A stretch of 64,000 bases of DNA from Agrostemma githago. Taxonomy: Eukaryota > Streptophyta > Magnoliopsida > Caryophyllales > Caryophyllaceae. Each line of letters begins with the position of its first letter. Position 1 is the first letter of the stretch. Positions 43,774 to 54,983 of the stretch are shown in pieces. Position numbers and translations under genes: made by a program. Where the stretch lies: contig OY288257.1 of NCBI GenBank assembly GCA_958450325.1, positions 59,411,938-59,475,937 on the forward strand, read 5' to 3'. The notes beneath the pieces were generated by a model. It was not told the DNA's origin. It worked only from the letters and a program-made list of their open reading frames with translations, and made no database searches.

Positions 43774-44591
43774 AATTGTGGACATGACATAGGTCCACCC
43801 CGACGCGGCCACGCGCGGGTTTGGGGAGGCGAATGAATCTCCATATGAGAATGGATCGAATTGGAATATAGGTCTATGTGGAGTCGCCATCGAATTTTAT
43901 GGTTATTCGGAACCATTCGAGCCCACTCTATGTCGTAGTGGTCCGTATACAAACTACGGCCCATTTCCAATGTCAGAGTTTATTGGGCTCGTCCCTTTGC
44001 ATTTGATACCGATACCGACATTATCGGATATCGTGTATTGAATGACTCTCGTGCGCCAACGGTTTCGGGCATCCGGAAACCGAGGTTCTGAGTAAGGGGT
44101 GAGGGTACGTGTTGGGAAGCCCACAAAGGACACCCAACTCCGCCCGCACATTAGCGGCCTCTAATAAGAATTCGAATGACTTACAATACGCGCGTTAGTA
44201 AAACGGGAAAATGATATGCAAAGATTTATTTTCCCTAAACATGTGAATGGAATTGAAACGGGTTTCTATGTCAATTTAATGCAATTAATTCTACGTCAAA
44301 GTGGAATTTTAGCATGTGGGTTCATTTAGTACAATAAACGAACAATAATTAAATTGACAAAAGAAATAACAAACGCGTTAGTAAACGATGTAATGATATA
44401 ACGAATAATAGCGGTTTGTGCAAACGATGAATCGAATTGAATGATGTAAAGGAGATGTAAATATGAGATGCATGATTTGAAAAGATAGTATACACGTGAT
44501 TAATTAAGCACGTGTTGACCCAAATCATAAATTACTACCGAGTTGGCAAAATAGAATAATGTACGACTTGCGTTTTAGTCGTTATGTGGTC

Positions 44592-44811
44592 ACTCGATCG
44601 AGTGGTCAATAGACTCGATCGAGTAGACCTTTAAAAAAGATTTCTGTTTTGCGTTTATGACCGTACTCGGCCGAGTTATTGACCAACTCGGTCGAGTACA
44701 TGGCCACTCGACCGAGTCACTGTGAGACTCGATCGAGTGGTGGTCATAATTAGCATTCTTACTCGATTTTAGGGTGTCACTCGATCGAGTGACTAAGGCA
44801 CTCGGTCGAGT
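44592..44811 (-). promoter_or_regulatory. Inner palindrome cluster, element B 5' LTR
   Basis: Same eight dyads and spacings as 31685-31904, shifted by 12,907 bp, with no arm mutations noticed. Confidence 0.68.
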
Positions 44812-45913
44812 GGCACCTGTACGAACTTGGTTCGTTTGCAAATTAATTGTTGATTTTGAAATTGCTTTTGATTTTTGAGAGTTCGACGATTTTACCGAAT
44901 TGGACATAAATATTGCACAATTTATGTTCGACTTGGTTTTTTATAAATCGCGAATTTTGTTGAACCGAATATAAATATTGTTGAATTTATACCCGATTCT
45001 AATTTTGAATACTCGTTATATTCCATATTCGATTATTTGAATAGATATGGAATATTAGAGTGAAATAAAAAAAATAGATTAATTTTAGTCGTCTTAAATT
45101 AGTTATCGTGATATGAACAAATCACGTTAATTAATTTATGTGACTTGATCGTTAGATTCGATATCCAATTATGGGATTGGTATCGAATCTAAGATCGACG
45201 CCTTACTTGAATAAATAAATAAAAAAACTTGATTCCCTCGACTTTTCCGACATCGAAATAAATCCCTAGGGATTGTGATGTCGGATCCGTGTCAACGGGT
45301 TTCGACCCTTATTAAAATTGTTTTTTTAAAGAAATTGATGGATGCAAAAATTGTTGATGATGATGACGAGAAAATAAAAACGGATTATTGTTTAAGTTGA
45401 TTTATCTCAATAATCAAATAATTGGGGTAACGGGATAAGCGACCGACGACGCGTGTGCAGTACACTTGTATATGCGGTTTTCCTTATCCCGGTATCCTTC
45501 TTATTCGACACAAATCGATAAATATTTTAATGCTTTAATATTAATGACATTATCGATATTATGATGCAATGAATAAAATAATAATAAAAAATGAAAAAAA
45601 AGATGGAGAAGAGGAGGACGGACGACGAGAAGAGAGGGAGAAGAAAAGAGGGTTTTGACACCCTCAACCTACATGTTCTTGTCTCGGTGCGGACTCGTAA
45701 CCGTGGCTTCAACACAAGAGTCTTCGAGGTTTTATGTAGATTAAGTTATGGTGGCTCGGGATGGATTTCCTAAAACTAGGTTTAGGGTTTTTTGCTAGTG
45801 TAGGATTACTAGGTTTTCGATTAGGGTTTGTAAGGATGTACTGTGTGTATGATTGCTCTAGGGTTTTTTTTGGTTGTAAAAAGATGTCTGGAAAAAGTGT
45901 GCATGGAGGTTTC

Positions 45914-45920
45914 TTATATA
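45914..45920 (-). promoter_or_regulatory. Element B 5' LTR TATA box
   Basis: TATATAA on the minus strand. Likely core promoter of the genomic transcript. Confidence 0.62.
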
Positions 45921-45949
45921 GGAAAAGCTAGGGCACCCGGTTTAGGGTT

Positions 45950-46052
45950 ACTCGACCGAGTAGGAGGCCAACTCGGTCGAGTGGCCCGTTATGCCAGCCG
46001 TCGGGCTCGAAATAGGCCCACTCGATCGAGTGGGAGGGTCACTCGATCGAGT
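45950..46052 (-). promoter_or_regulatory. TATA-proximal palindrome tetrad, element B 5' LTR
   Basis: Spacings of 21, 49 and 21 bp; all eight arms match ACTCG or CGAGT. Confidence 0.7.
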
Positions 46053-46441
46053 GGCCCAGCTGGGTCGCGCAAATCAGTTTTTTGGACCTTGACTTTTGGA
46101 TGTTTGATGGGTTTTGTGTTTGACTTGGACTTTTGAGGATTGTGTGGCTGTTTTGTGTGTCTCGGAAATGACTTTGACCGGGGTTGACCCAATCGTGAAA
46201 AGTCGGTTTTAATTTCGGTGTCGGTTTTGGCCCAAATTAGTCTTGTTTGACTCGGAATGATCCACTGGGCCCGGATTTGAGGTTGTTTTTGTGAGATTTG
46301 TACTCCGTAAGTGTGTTAGCCAGCAATTAATGGATTTGAGCCCGTATCCGAGCGCATAAAAGCATGTTAGCGTCCGATCATCATCGGGTGTTTTTTGGAA
46401 ACTGCCATAGACACCTGGCAGTCAAAATGCGGGTGTCTACA

Positions 46442-47799
46442 CAAATATTTGAGCAATTGAATAAGAAAAATTAAATAATACTCTGTGTTTCGTAGAACAT
46501 ATCGATTTAGATGATAGTAGTAGATACTAAGTACAGGGAATTAGTCTCAAATCCAAGCAATGTACGAGTAGTAGACTCAAATCAATTAATAATTTAGAAG
46601 TATTGAATATACTTAGCCTAGGTGATAGACTAAAAAGTGGGAAATGCTGCAACTTTACTTCTCCCTACTTGTGAAGCCGTGCAATGGTGTAGGTGTAGGT
46701 CCGTAGGGTATCAGAGATTGTCAGTACTAAAAGTATGCAATTGGTAATTCACGGTAATTTATTGTTTCACTTTTGGGCTTCTTTATTGGTTACTTTGTAT
46801 CCGCACCAATCATAAATTAGTCTGTATTATAATTTGGAATTTTAGAGTCCAAACTCTACCTACTCGGCCCAAACATTAGGGGGGGCCTGGCCCCCGCCCG
46901 GTCCATAGAAGATCGGCCTCTCTTATATAAAGTGATATAAGAGAATGAATATGATCATATACATCAAATACCTCTTCATCCAAATCTCTTGATATATTCT
47001 GAGTATACCATCGAGTTCCAACTCCGAATGGTTGAGTACACAATCTTTTAGGAGTGTTGTGTGACCTTTGGGGACGACGCTCATTCTGATTTGTACCGTA
47101 GTCGGGGCGATTTTGTTTCTCATTCAGTGGCCTTCATACCACGACACAACAACGTGTATTTACTAGTTATATATCGCCCCTATAGTGACGCTATATTTCC
47201 AACAATTAAGACTATCAAGAAGCTAAGGGAGAAAACATTGGGAAAAAGTTTTATGGATGTCCATTATGACCGGTAAGCTCAACAGTTACTATTATGGTTG
47301 TTATCAGTTAGTTTAGTAATATCAATTTAACCATAATGGAATAATGTATGGGTGTAGCAGGTTGCAGGTAACCTGAATCCATTCGTGTGTCTGATACATG
47401 AATTTATTTCCAGATTAATTAAAATTTGTTTTATTTATGGAATATCACCCAAAGTTGGGATTATTCTTATTAAATAACCTTTTTGAGAAAATGGTCTATA
47501 GTTGTGATTATTTCTGTTAAATAACCCTTTATTTTTTTTTAATACAATGTATTACTCAGAGATAAATTAGTTTATTTTATACGGAGTAATTAACCGAATT
47601 AAAATACAAACATAAATGTTATTGGGTATTTAACGAGATTAATACTGACTATAAGACGTCTCTCAAAAATAACACTCTATCAATTTCATTTAATCTGAGA
47701 AAAAAATACGTATCATTTTCTTTTTGAAGCAAACCCCAAATTTGGGAGATCATCGGATCACATTAAAATCATCAAAAACAACAACTTCCACGTTTGCCG
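46442..47799. other. AT-rich intergenic DNA
   Basis: No gene supported. A GC-rich 'ggggggcctggcccccgcccgg' stretch at about 46877-46898 stands out from the AT-rich surroundings and resembles a piece of a dispersed repeat. Confidence 0.45.
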
Positions 47800-48045
47800 G
47801 GCCAATATTCTCTCAAACGCATTTTCCGACAGAAAAGAACATAGTACGCACCGACTCATGAGTGGCACGGTTACAATGACACGGAACAAAAGACCAACTA
47901 GTGCTATCAAAATTACAAACAAAATCAAGAATCTCATTAAGAATAAGAAACAGGTCGCTTCTCCCCTCCTTGCACTCCGCAAGTGTGGTCAGTAACGATC
48001 TTGAAATCGCTTTCAACAATCACATGTCTATATCCCTGTCCGCAA
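47800..48045 (-). pseudogene. RNase H-like (RVT_3) fragment
   Basis: The minus strand reads, across frames, an ESDFKIV-like segment, then DLFLILNEILDFV and FVPCHCNRATHES. This matches the pattern of the RNase H-like domain found at the end of plant LINE polyproteins and in some host proteins: an Asp after Glu-Ser, then a helix, then a V-P-C/R-x-x-N-x-x-A/T-H box. A frameshift separates the first segment from the rest. No RT lies beside it, so it is an isolated remnant. The order of motifs is the main evidence. Confidence 0.45.
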
Positions 48046-48507
48046 GCAAAATACGTATCATTGAACTAGTTAACTCAGAACTGTATCGGTGACTTGTTAC
48101 CTGGTGAACCCGTCCAACTTTTATTTTTACTTTTATTTAATTTTATTTTGCTTTTACTTAATTTCATATTCCATCACCCTTGCTTTTATTGTCAATGTAC
48201 GGAGCACTTAATCTTCATTCTCCATTAATTTATTCCTTCTCTTTCTTCATCTTTATCTTCATCTTCAACCAATCACTTTCAGTCTGTTAATTCATTGAAT
48301 CGGTTAAAATTGAGTTAGGTTACCTGATGTAGTCGGTTAAAAAGTCACTAATACTGTTATGGGTTAACTAGTCCAATGATACGTATTTTTCTCAGATTAT
48401 ATGAAATTGATATTATTTTGAGAAGATGCTCTATAATTGATATTATTCTCTGGTCTAGTTCGTATTTGTTTTCTGTTTTGGTGCTTGTATTATGTTAGTA
48501 AGATAAG
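48046..48507. other. AT-rich intergenic DNA
   Basis: Nothing recognisable; short chance frames only. Confidence 0.45.
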
Positions 48508-48601
48508 TACTATCTCCGTCTCGTTCATTTGTTTGACTTTTATATTTATTGTGAGGAATATTTTAATCAAAGGCAAAAAAATTAACGAGACGACAAGAGT
48601 A
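48508..48601. mobile_element. Stowaway-like MITE (94 bp)
   Basis: Imperfect inverted termini TACTATCTCCGTCTCGTT and AACGAGACGACAAGAGTA with TA ends. Confidence 0.65.
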
Positions 48602-48654
48602 GGATGTAAGCTTACCTTCCAAAATTAAAGGGTACGATACGAAATTGATACTAG

Positions 48655-48749
48655 TACTACCTCTCATTAAATGAAATCATATGATTTGATTAAAATATAC
48701 CTTACGTATATTTAAGTTATGGTAGATTTTCAATAAATGAGAGAGAGTA
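48655..48749. mobile_element. Stowaway-like MITE (95 bp)
   Basis: Termini TACTACCTCTCATTAAATG and CAATAAATGAGAGAGAGTA form an imperfect inverted repeat with TA ends. Confidence 0.6.
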
Positions 48750-48885
48750 TTTTTTTTTTAGCATTTCAGAATTGTCACTTTGTCAGTTGACTTGCACACA
48801 AGCACCCGAAACAAATCACATTAGAAAAGCACAAGTCTTCTTGCTACTATATCAATGCAAACTCTTTAATATGCTATGTTTGGGA

Positions 48886-49285
48886 ACTTAAATTTGAATT
48901 TGAAATATTTCAAGCGTTTGAGAACCTTGGGATTTGAATTTGAAATTTAGACCAAATCCAACCTAGTTCAAATTTGGTTCCCTCAAATTTTTAGTATATG
49001 GGTAGTCATTTCAAATCCTTCATTTTTTTTCGCATAATCTTGTTAGAATATATTTTTTTCTTAATTTTTTTTCCCGTATTTGAAATTTTATATTTTTTTC
49101 TAATGATAATTTTTTTTAAAAAAATTGATGACCTTGACCCGACTCTACCTGCCTAATTTCCAAATCCAAATCCAAATCAAGGATACCCAAACACAATTTT
49201 GGATTTGGATTGGATTTGAATTCTAGAAATTCAAATACAATAATTGAATTCATGATATTCAAATCAATTCCGGGTACCCAAATGC
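48886..49285. mobile_element. Possible terminal-inverted-repeat element
   Basis: A left end 'tatgtttgggaac' and right end 'gtacccaaatgca' are loosely inverted, and both are followed inwards by 'aaatttgaatttg' type repeats. No TSD was confirmed, so the class (hAT or PIF-like) is undecided. Confidence 0.35.
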
Positions 49286-49363
49286 AACCTAAAAGAATTC
49301 ATCTTATACTCTGATAAGTCGATATTTATGCGTATTTTTACCCCTTTATTATTGTTATTTTTA

Positions 49364-50000
49364 GGGTTATTTCATAACAATAATACCAACTATGGGGGTG
49401 CTTCTTATATTAATACAAACTATACGTAATCCCGTTTTAATATGAACTATCCTCTCATTAATCTCTCTTTATAACCAATGCCTTTTTTACCTGTAAAACC
49501 GGTAATTGTGACCTGCTAGGTTTTTTGGTGCGCCTCTTCTTCTTCTTCCCCTTTATATTCATCAAATTAAAAGTCACCCTCCATTATCAACCTTCAAAAC
49601 CCTCATTGATACAATGAGATGTGGTTATTCATCTGGATCCTCCTCTAATTAGTATCCTTCAAATGTAAGATATTTTTTTTGCAAACGTCAGATGCTCTAA
49701 TTTATTTACCACAATTTCAAAAAATTTAAGAAAAGCAATGGCGAGAGGAGATGTCGAGTTCAACAATGGCGAGAGAAGAGTACGTAGTAACGAGAGAGGA
49801 AGTGTACCGAGTATGGTGGGAGGGGGACTTTAATTCAAAAAGAAATTAAAAGGAAAAGGGAACCGGCTCAGCAGGTAGCCGGTAACTTGTTCTGAAGAGA
49901 GATTAATGTGGGGATAGTTCATATTAAAATGGGATTACGTATAGTTGGTATTAATATAAGAAGCACCCCCATAGTTGGTATTATTGTTATGAAATAACCC
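49364..50000. mobile_element. Mutator-like MITE with ~90-bp TIRs and 9-bp TSD
   Basis: The left end starts GGGTTATTTCATAACAATAA and the right end is its complement; inverted similarity runs for about 90 bp. It is flanked by a perfect 9-bp TSD TTATTTTTA (49355-49363 and 50001-50009), the signature length for Mutator-like elements. The 637-bp element has no transposase. Its middle (about 49540-49860) is purine-rich with a repeated 'caatggcgagag' motif and could be captured sequence. Confidence 0.85.
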
Positions 50001-50106
50001 TTATTTTTATGTCGTCTTTCGTAATATTAGAGTTAAAATGATTATTTTATATAAGTTGGGTTTATTATTAAACTTTAGATATTTTTGTGCTAAATTGAGT
50101 TTTTAA

Positions 50107-50302
50107 TACTCCCTCCGAGTTCCTATTATTGTCCCACTTTCCTTTTTGGGCTGAGTTTGATTTTTGTCCCACTTTCCTTTTTAGGCCATCAATGTGTGGT
50201 TCACAATTACTCTCTCTTCCTCCTTTTTTCAACCATTCATTTATTCTTCCTTATTTTTCACCCTAAAACCTTATGGGACAATAATAGGAACTCGGAGGGG
50301 TA
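50107..50302. mobile_element. Stowaway-type MITE (196 bp)
   Basis: Termini TACTCCCTCCGAGTTCCTAT and the complement ending at 50302, extending about 30 bp inwards with few mismatches; TA target sites. Confidence 0.85.
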
Positions 50303-51563
50303 TATATTTTAATTAGTTAGTAATAACCCACTTGGATTAAGATTAGATTGCAAGACTATTAAAATCGTATGTATATTTTACAGGTCAAATTCCATCATCT
50401 AATGGGTCGAAATCAAGCTTGAAACCATCAGCCCATTATGGAAAGATAAGGAAAGAAAATCCGGTGAAAAAAAAGGAAAGAAGAAGATGTGACAAGATCA
50501 TTTAATTAAGGAAAGAAATAAAGTCACTAAGACCAAATCAACACTATAAAAGGATGCATTAAGTCTTTAATGTAAGAAAAAGAGGAGAACAAGGAGCCAC
50601 AAATCACATACGTAGGAATAGGGCGAAGGCCTTGGCCTTCATGGCCAAGGTCGGTACAAATTCAACCGGATTTTAATGCGGGACGCGATCAAATCAACTC
50701 CTAATTTATCTAACGGTTGTATCTATCTATCTTATTTAGTTTATTTATCGTTTGATTAGTTATTTAGTTTAATCTTCAGTTATTCGAACATGTAATGTAT
50801 CAATTATTTTCAATGAGTTATGAGATTATGTTATTGTTTTAACGTTTAATTAGTACTCTGATATTCGTATGAAATTCACGATTTGACTGTTGTTTTCATG
50901 TTTATTAATTTAGCCTAATCATCTAGATTATTTACATGATTCGATTGTTAAATTAATAGTGTTTTAAATTAGGTTGCAGCGTTCTGGTCTAATTTAAGTG
51001 CTAGAATTTTGTATGATAATTGAGTTATATCTAATTGCAGCGTTTTGGTTTTATATAAATCAATTGATGGGTATTCTTAATGCGACTAAATTTGTTAAGT
51101 TAATTCGTGCGTTCATGGTTAATTTGATAAATTTGGTTAGGTGCGTTCATGGTTAATTTGATAAATTTGGTTAGGATTAGACTTGCGTGCGTTCCCGGGT
51201 TTTAACGAGTCAAAACGATAAACTAGTAATTTGCGTGCGTTCATGGGATTAACTACTTACCGATTTATTTGAGTCTAATTAATTGAATCGATGATTAACC
51301 CGGCTATATCATATATTGCATGTCTCGAATATTGTAATGATTAATATTTTTATTTATGTTATATTTTTTTATTTATTATTATTGTTATTATTATTTTCAA
51401 AACCAACAAAACCCCCCTTTTTCTATATATCTATACTATTAAATAATTAATCGTCTTAGATAATAACGTCAGTCTCTGTGGGATCGACCTCTACTTACCC
51501 TATCTATCGTAGAGTTAGTAGTGTTTATAAATTTAATTTTGACTGCGGAAACGACACGCATCA
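50303..51563 (+). repeat. Athila-like LTR (plus), left limit uncertain
   Basis: The right end is firm: 'acgacacgcatca' followed by a tRNA-Asp-type PBS. It contains the 'gggatcgacctctacttacc' block related to the LTR at 3184. A 34-bp tandem duplication sits at 51107-51174. The left end could not be placed because no complete second copy exists here. Confidence 0.6.
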
Positions 51564-51568
51564 AATTT

Positions 51569-51586
51569 TGGCGCCGTTGCCGGGGA
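51569..51586 (+). other. Primer-binding site, tRNA-Asp type (plus)
   Basis: TGGCGCCGTTGCCGGGGA, 5 bp after the LTR end at 51563. Confidence 0.8.
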
Positions 51587-52503
51587 CTGATTGTTTATTG
51601 TCTTAGACGTTATCTGCTTATTATTATTACCCTTATTATCACTAATATATTTTTGTTTTATTAGTTGAGTCGGCTTAAGTGCCTCCCTGAGTTTCGCAAC
51701 CTTTGTAGTGGGATGTTAATAGTGTCGGTTGCCCAAAAATTTTTTGTTAATTTATTAATTTGATTATTATAGTTTTATTTTTATATTTTATTTATTTATT
51801 TTCCTGTCAATGCTTTGTGTGTGTTTTTTCTTTTGTGCTTCACTTCCTTGGTCAATGATATATTTTGCAGATGGTAAAAGGACTTTACTTTTGAGTTGGT
51901 GTCGGGTTGATTATTTCGCTTGGAGCATGGAAAAACAAGGGAACAATGATATTTTTGGCGTCCAAGTAACATGATATCACCAACTACCGATTAATTGGAA
52001 TTTGCTAAGTCCCTCCACCCTCTTATATTTTTTATATGCTTAAAGTTTAAATTCTCAATGTCTATTTTTGACATCGAGGATGATGCCTCTCCGGGCTTAA
52101 AGTCCTTATCCAAATGAGGATGCTTTCAGGATTCAAAGGGATACCGTTCTAGTCTGGCTTTTTTAGGCATGATGTACTTCATAGTTGGGCTGTACCTTCC
52201 TTAGGTGTAAAATGTGATGCTGTACCTGGTCGTTTAAATCAGACCTCTATTTTGGTACAACGAGAAGAGTTTAAGTGTGGGGGAGTGGTTAATTCTTATT
52301 CTTTCGAAAAAAAAAAGTGATTTTTTTTTAAAAAATGGAGCTTATTGTTTTAAAAAACCTTTTGTTTTTATTCGACTAACTAGAATAGGGAAGTCGACGA
52401 CAAATTCTAATCTAATTTTTTTTTTTCAATAAATTTCAAAAAAGTGATAATACCTTTTGTTTTTTTTCAATAAACTAGTTAGTTAATTTATTGTTCTCCT
52501 ATG
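51587..52503. other. Interior between two facing Athila-like LTRs
   Basis: No Gag or Pol. AT-rich, with a 'gtttaagtgtgggggagtgg' tract near 52268-52288 that resembles an Athila polypurine region. It may be a deleted element interior. Confidence 0.45.
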
Positions 52504-52521
52504 TCCCGGGCAACGGCGCCA
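52504..52521 (-). other. Primer-binding site, tRNA-Asp type (minus)
   Basis: The minus strand reads TGGCGCCGTTGCCCGGGA, one mismatch from the standard site, 5 bp from an LTR end at 52527. Confidence 0.75.
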
Positions 52522-52526
52522 AAATT

Positions 52527-52849
52527 TGATGCGTGTCGTAACCGCAGTCAAAATTAAATTTATAAACACTACTAACTCTACAGTAGATAGGGTAAGTAGA
52601 GGTCGATCCCACAGAGACTGACATTATTATCTAAGACTATTTATTATTTAATAGTATAAATATATATAAAGGGGGGTTTTGTTAGGTGAAAAATAATAAT
52701 AATAAAATAAATAAACATAACATAAATAACTTAACATAATAATAAAATAATCATAACAGTATTCGAGACATGCAATATATGATGTAGTCGGGTTAATCAT
52801 CGATTCAATTAATTAGACTCAAATAGATCGGTAACTATTTAATCCCTTG
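52527..52849 (-). repeat. Truncated Athila-like LTR (minus)
   Basis: It is a diverged inverse copy of about 51240-51563. Homology stops at about 52849, where Tat-type internal sequence starts with no LTR end or TSD, so this is a rearrangement junction. Confidence 0.75.
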
Positions 52850-54249
52850 TAAAACTCGTTAAAATCCCCAAGAGCAAAACTCGTTAAAATACCCGAGAGC
52901 AAAACTCGTTAAAATCCCATCCCAATTCTTCTCATTCAAACCAGTTACCAACCCCAAACACGGGAATTCAACTTGCAGTCGGCATAGAACATGCCCAAAT
53001 AGTTCACACCACCTCTGGGGGCTACCCCGGAGAATGCTCACAGTCACAGGATCAACATCCTAACTATTCTAACCCTTTGATCAAGACATCATTGGGAGCA
53101 CACTTAGCCTAATCATCGCTATGGCTAGTTACACACAAAGTCCTATTAGACTAGGCACCATAATATATCTTCCAATACACTGAACTACGGCATGGTTTTA
53201 TTTCACTATACGTGAATACGTAGGCAGCCTTTCAACAGAGGCACAACCACCCACATTGACACACATTCAAAAAGCGCCATCATTCCGGTCACGACACCGT
53301 CATGTTCTCAGCAGCTAGCTTTGTTGTCCCGGGGGCTTCTCCTAGGCAGAAGTTCTCCATCCACTCACAAAATCCAGATAAATTCAAAAAAAATGTAGCC
53401 TCCTTTCTGTAGTGTGTCGTAGTACTCGGCTCAGTCGAAGACAAGAATCTGTCAGGACTTGAGGCAATACCCACTTTGGAAATGTACCCTAAAAATCAAA
53501 AATTCAGGAGAGCACTAGACTACAACAGTCTCATTACAGACTACTGCAACCCCGTATAGCATATCTATCCCACTTCGATGTTCGACCATGTTGTCACTCG
53601 TCTAGGCTACGGAATAGCGCAACTTAAGAGTCTTGTTAGGTGGCCCACCCCCCTACCGAGTCACGGTCCAACCCCTCGAGAGTCCAGTCCTGTCTGTCAA
53701 CTCGTCCGGTCACGCCCAACGTCGAGTCTGTCGATAGGTCTCTCTCTTCAAATTCTCATTTTTTAAAATCTGCAAAACTTAGCCATTTGAGAAAACCCTT
53801 TTCGACAAGGTCAAATTTCGGTCTATTTAAATTGCAAATTTCTTTTCTATCCATTTCAGTTTTGAAAACCTATTTCCTAGCACGTGAGCTGCTTTCAGGA
53901 CTTCGATTTCAAAACTAAGCAAAAATCATTTTTTATTCCCCAGCGCGAGTCATATTTGTTTCACCTACATGTTGCATGCAAAATTTTATGTAACTTATAC
54001 AGGTACAATTTAAGACCGCGCAATTCACATAACTCCCCAGCGGCGTAGACTTATACGACAAGTCCGATTCCCCACGGAGTTATCATCATCAACTCAGGTA
54101 CATTTCTAGTCTCCGGCCGGCGGGCCCTTTACGCAGGTCTAATGGACCTTAAACGACCCGACCGGAAGTCTGCCAGGTCTTAATCTTTGATTGGCCTGGT
54201 AGCTACTCTGACTTTCGCCTTGTCCAAGCCTCAGTCAGAGTGGGGGCTC
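52850..54249 (+). mobile_element. Partial internal region of gag-only Tat element
   Basis: A near-identical copy of 60092-61491, offset 7,242 bp. It contains 25-bp tandem units at its left edge, the conserved module (53180-53255, inverse) and the polypurine tract before the LTR at 54250. There is no coding sequence. Confidence 0.85.
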
Positions 54250-54673
54250 TGTAGACACCCACATTTTGACCGCCAGGTGTCTATAGAAGTTTCCGACAAA
54301 CACCCGATGATGATCGGACGCTAACATGCTTTAAATACTCAGAAACGGGCTCAGAATCATTGGCATTTGGCTTGGGCTCATTATAGAGTACATATCTCAC
54401 AAAACTAACCTCAAAATCAGGCTCAGTGGGTCGTTTCGAGTCAAATAAGACTAATTTGGGTCGATTCCAACACCAGGGGTAAAACCGTCTTTTTATGACC
54501 GAGTCAAAACCCGTCAAAATTATTTCCGAGACACGTGAGTCAGCCGCGACACCTCACACGGCTGATTCCTACTCTAATCCTACAAAAAAATCAGCTTTTC
54601 AAAATATTAAACAAATCCGTTTGAGGATAGGATTCGATCTCAAGTAGGAATTCTATCCGGAAACCGAATCGGA

Positions 54674-54850
54674 TATCGACCGAGTACCAAATACTCGGCC
54701 AAGACACCCAAGATAGCCGAAATACTCCTCCATTCAGCCGAGATTTTGGCTTCTCCACCAAGAAACGGAATTTGCATTCCTTTCGAACTCTTGCAGTTCC
54801 TATCCAAAACCGATTCAAACACCCGACCGAGTAAAAACACTCGGCCGAGT
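54674..54850 (+). promoter_or_regulatory. Degenerate palindrome pairs upstream of LTR TATA
   Basis: Dyad-like sites start at 54674, 54693, 54821 and 54839. Only the last is a perfect palindrome. The pair spacings are 19 and 18 bp, not 21-23, and the cluster is 126 bp from the TATA box. It looks like a diverged form of the tetrad. Confidence 0.5.
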
Positions 54851-54975
54851 AGGCTCCCACCAGCCGTGTTCCCTTTCTTCTCAGACAAGAAAGCGGAATT
54901 CTCATGCCTTACAACTTCTACGTTTCCTATCCCAAGCGGTAGTTCAAACTCTCCTAGCCAAGGTCGGGAATTTCC

Positions 54976-54983
54976 TATAAATA
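54976..54983 (+). promoter_or_regulatory. LTR TATA box
   Basis: TATAAATA on the plus strand, followed by GCCCC; the same position in the second LTR at 62218-62225. Confidence 0.65.

Larger units (their letters stand above)
30870..46441 (-). mobile_element. Tat/Ogre-type LTR retrotransposon with antisense PMD-like gene (element B)
   Basis: A 15.6-kb element. LTRs are 30870-33532 and 43777-46441, nearly identical. On the minus strand: 5' LTR, tRNA-Arg-like PBS (43756-43773), leader, gag-protease (42710-40428), RT, gypsy RNase H, second RNase H and integrase (to 36364), conserved module (36127-36194), an opposite-strand gene (34185-35979), polypurine tract, 3' LTR. The double RNase H and the extra open reading frame beyond integrase are hallmarks of the Tat/Ogre lineage. 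The flanks CAATA and CAAAT are not a clean TSD. Pol carries one frameshift and several stops, so this copy is probably dead, though recently so. Confidence 0.92.
43777..46441 (-). repeat. Element B 5' LTR
   Basis: A 2665-bp LTR, partner of 30870-33532. Inner eight-dyad cluster at 44592-44811, TATA box TATATAA at 45914-45920 (minus), TATA-proximal tetrad at 45950-46052 (starts 45950, 45971, 46020, 46041). Confidence 0.92.

Noticed and set aside
30870..46441. A clean 5-bp TSD for element B
   Set aside because: Flanks CAATA and CAAAT agree at only three of five positions, so no TSD is claimed.
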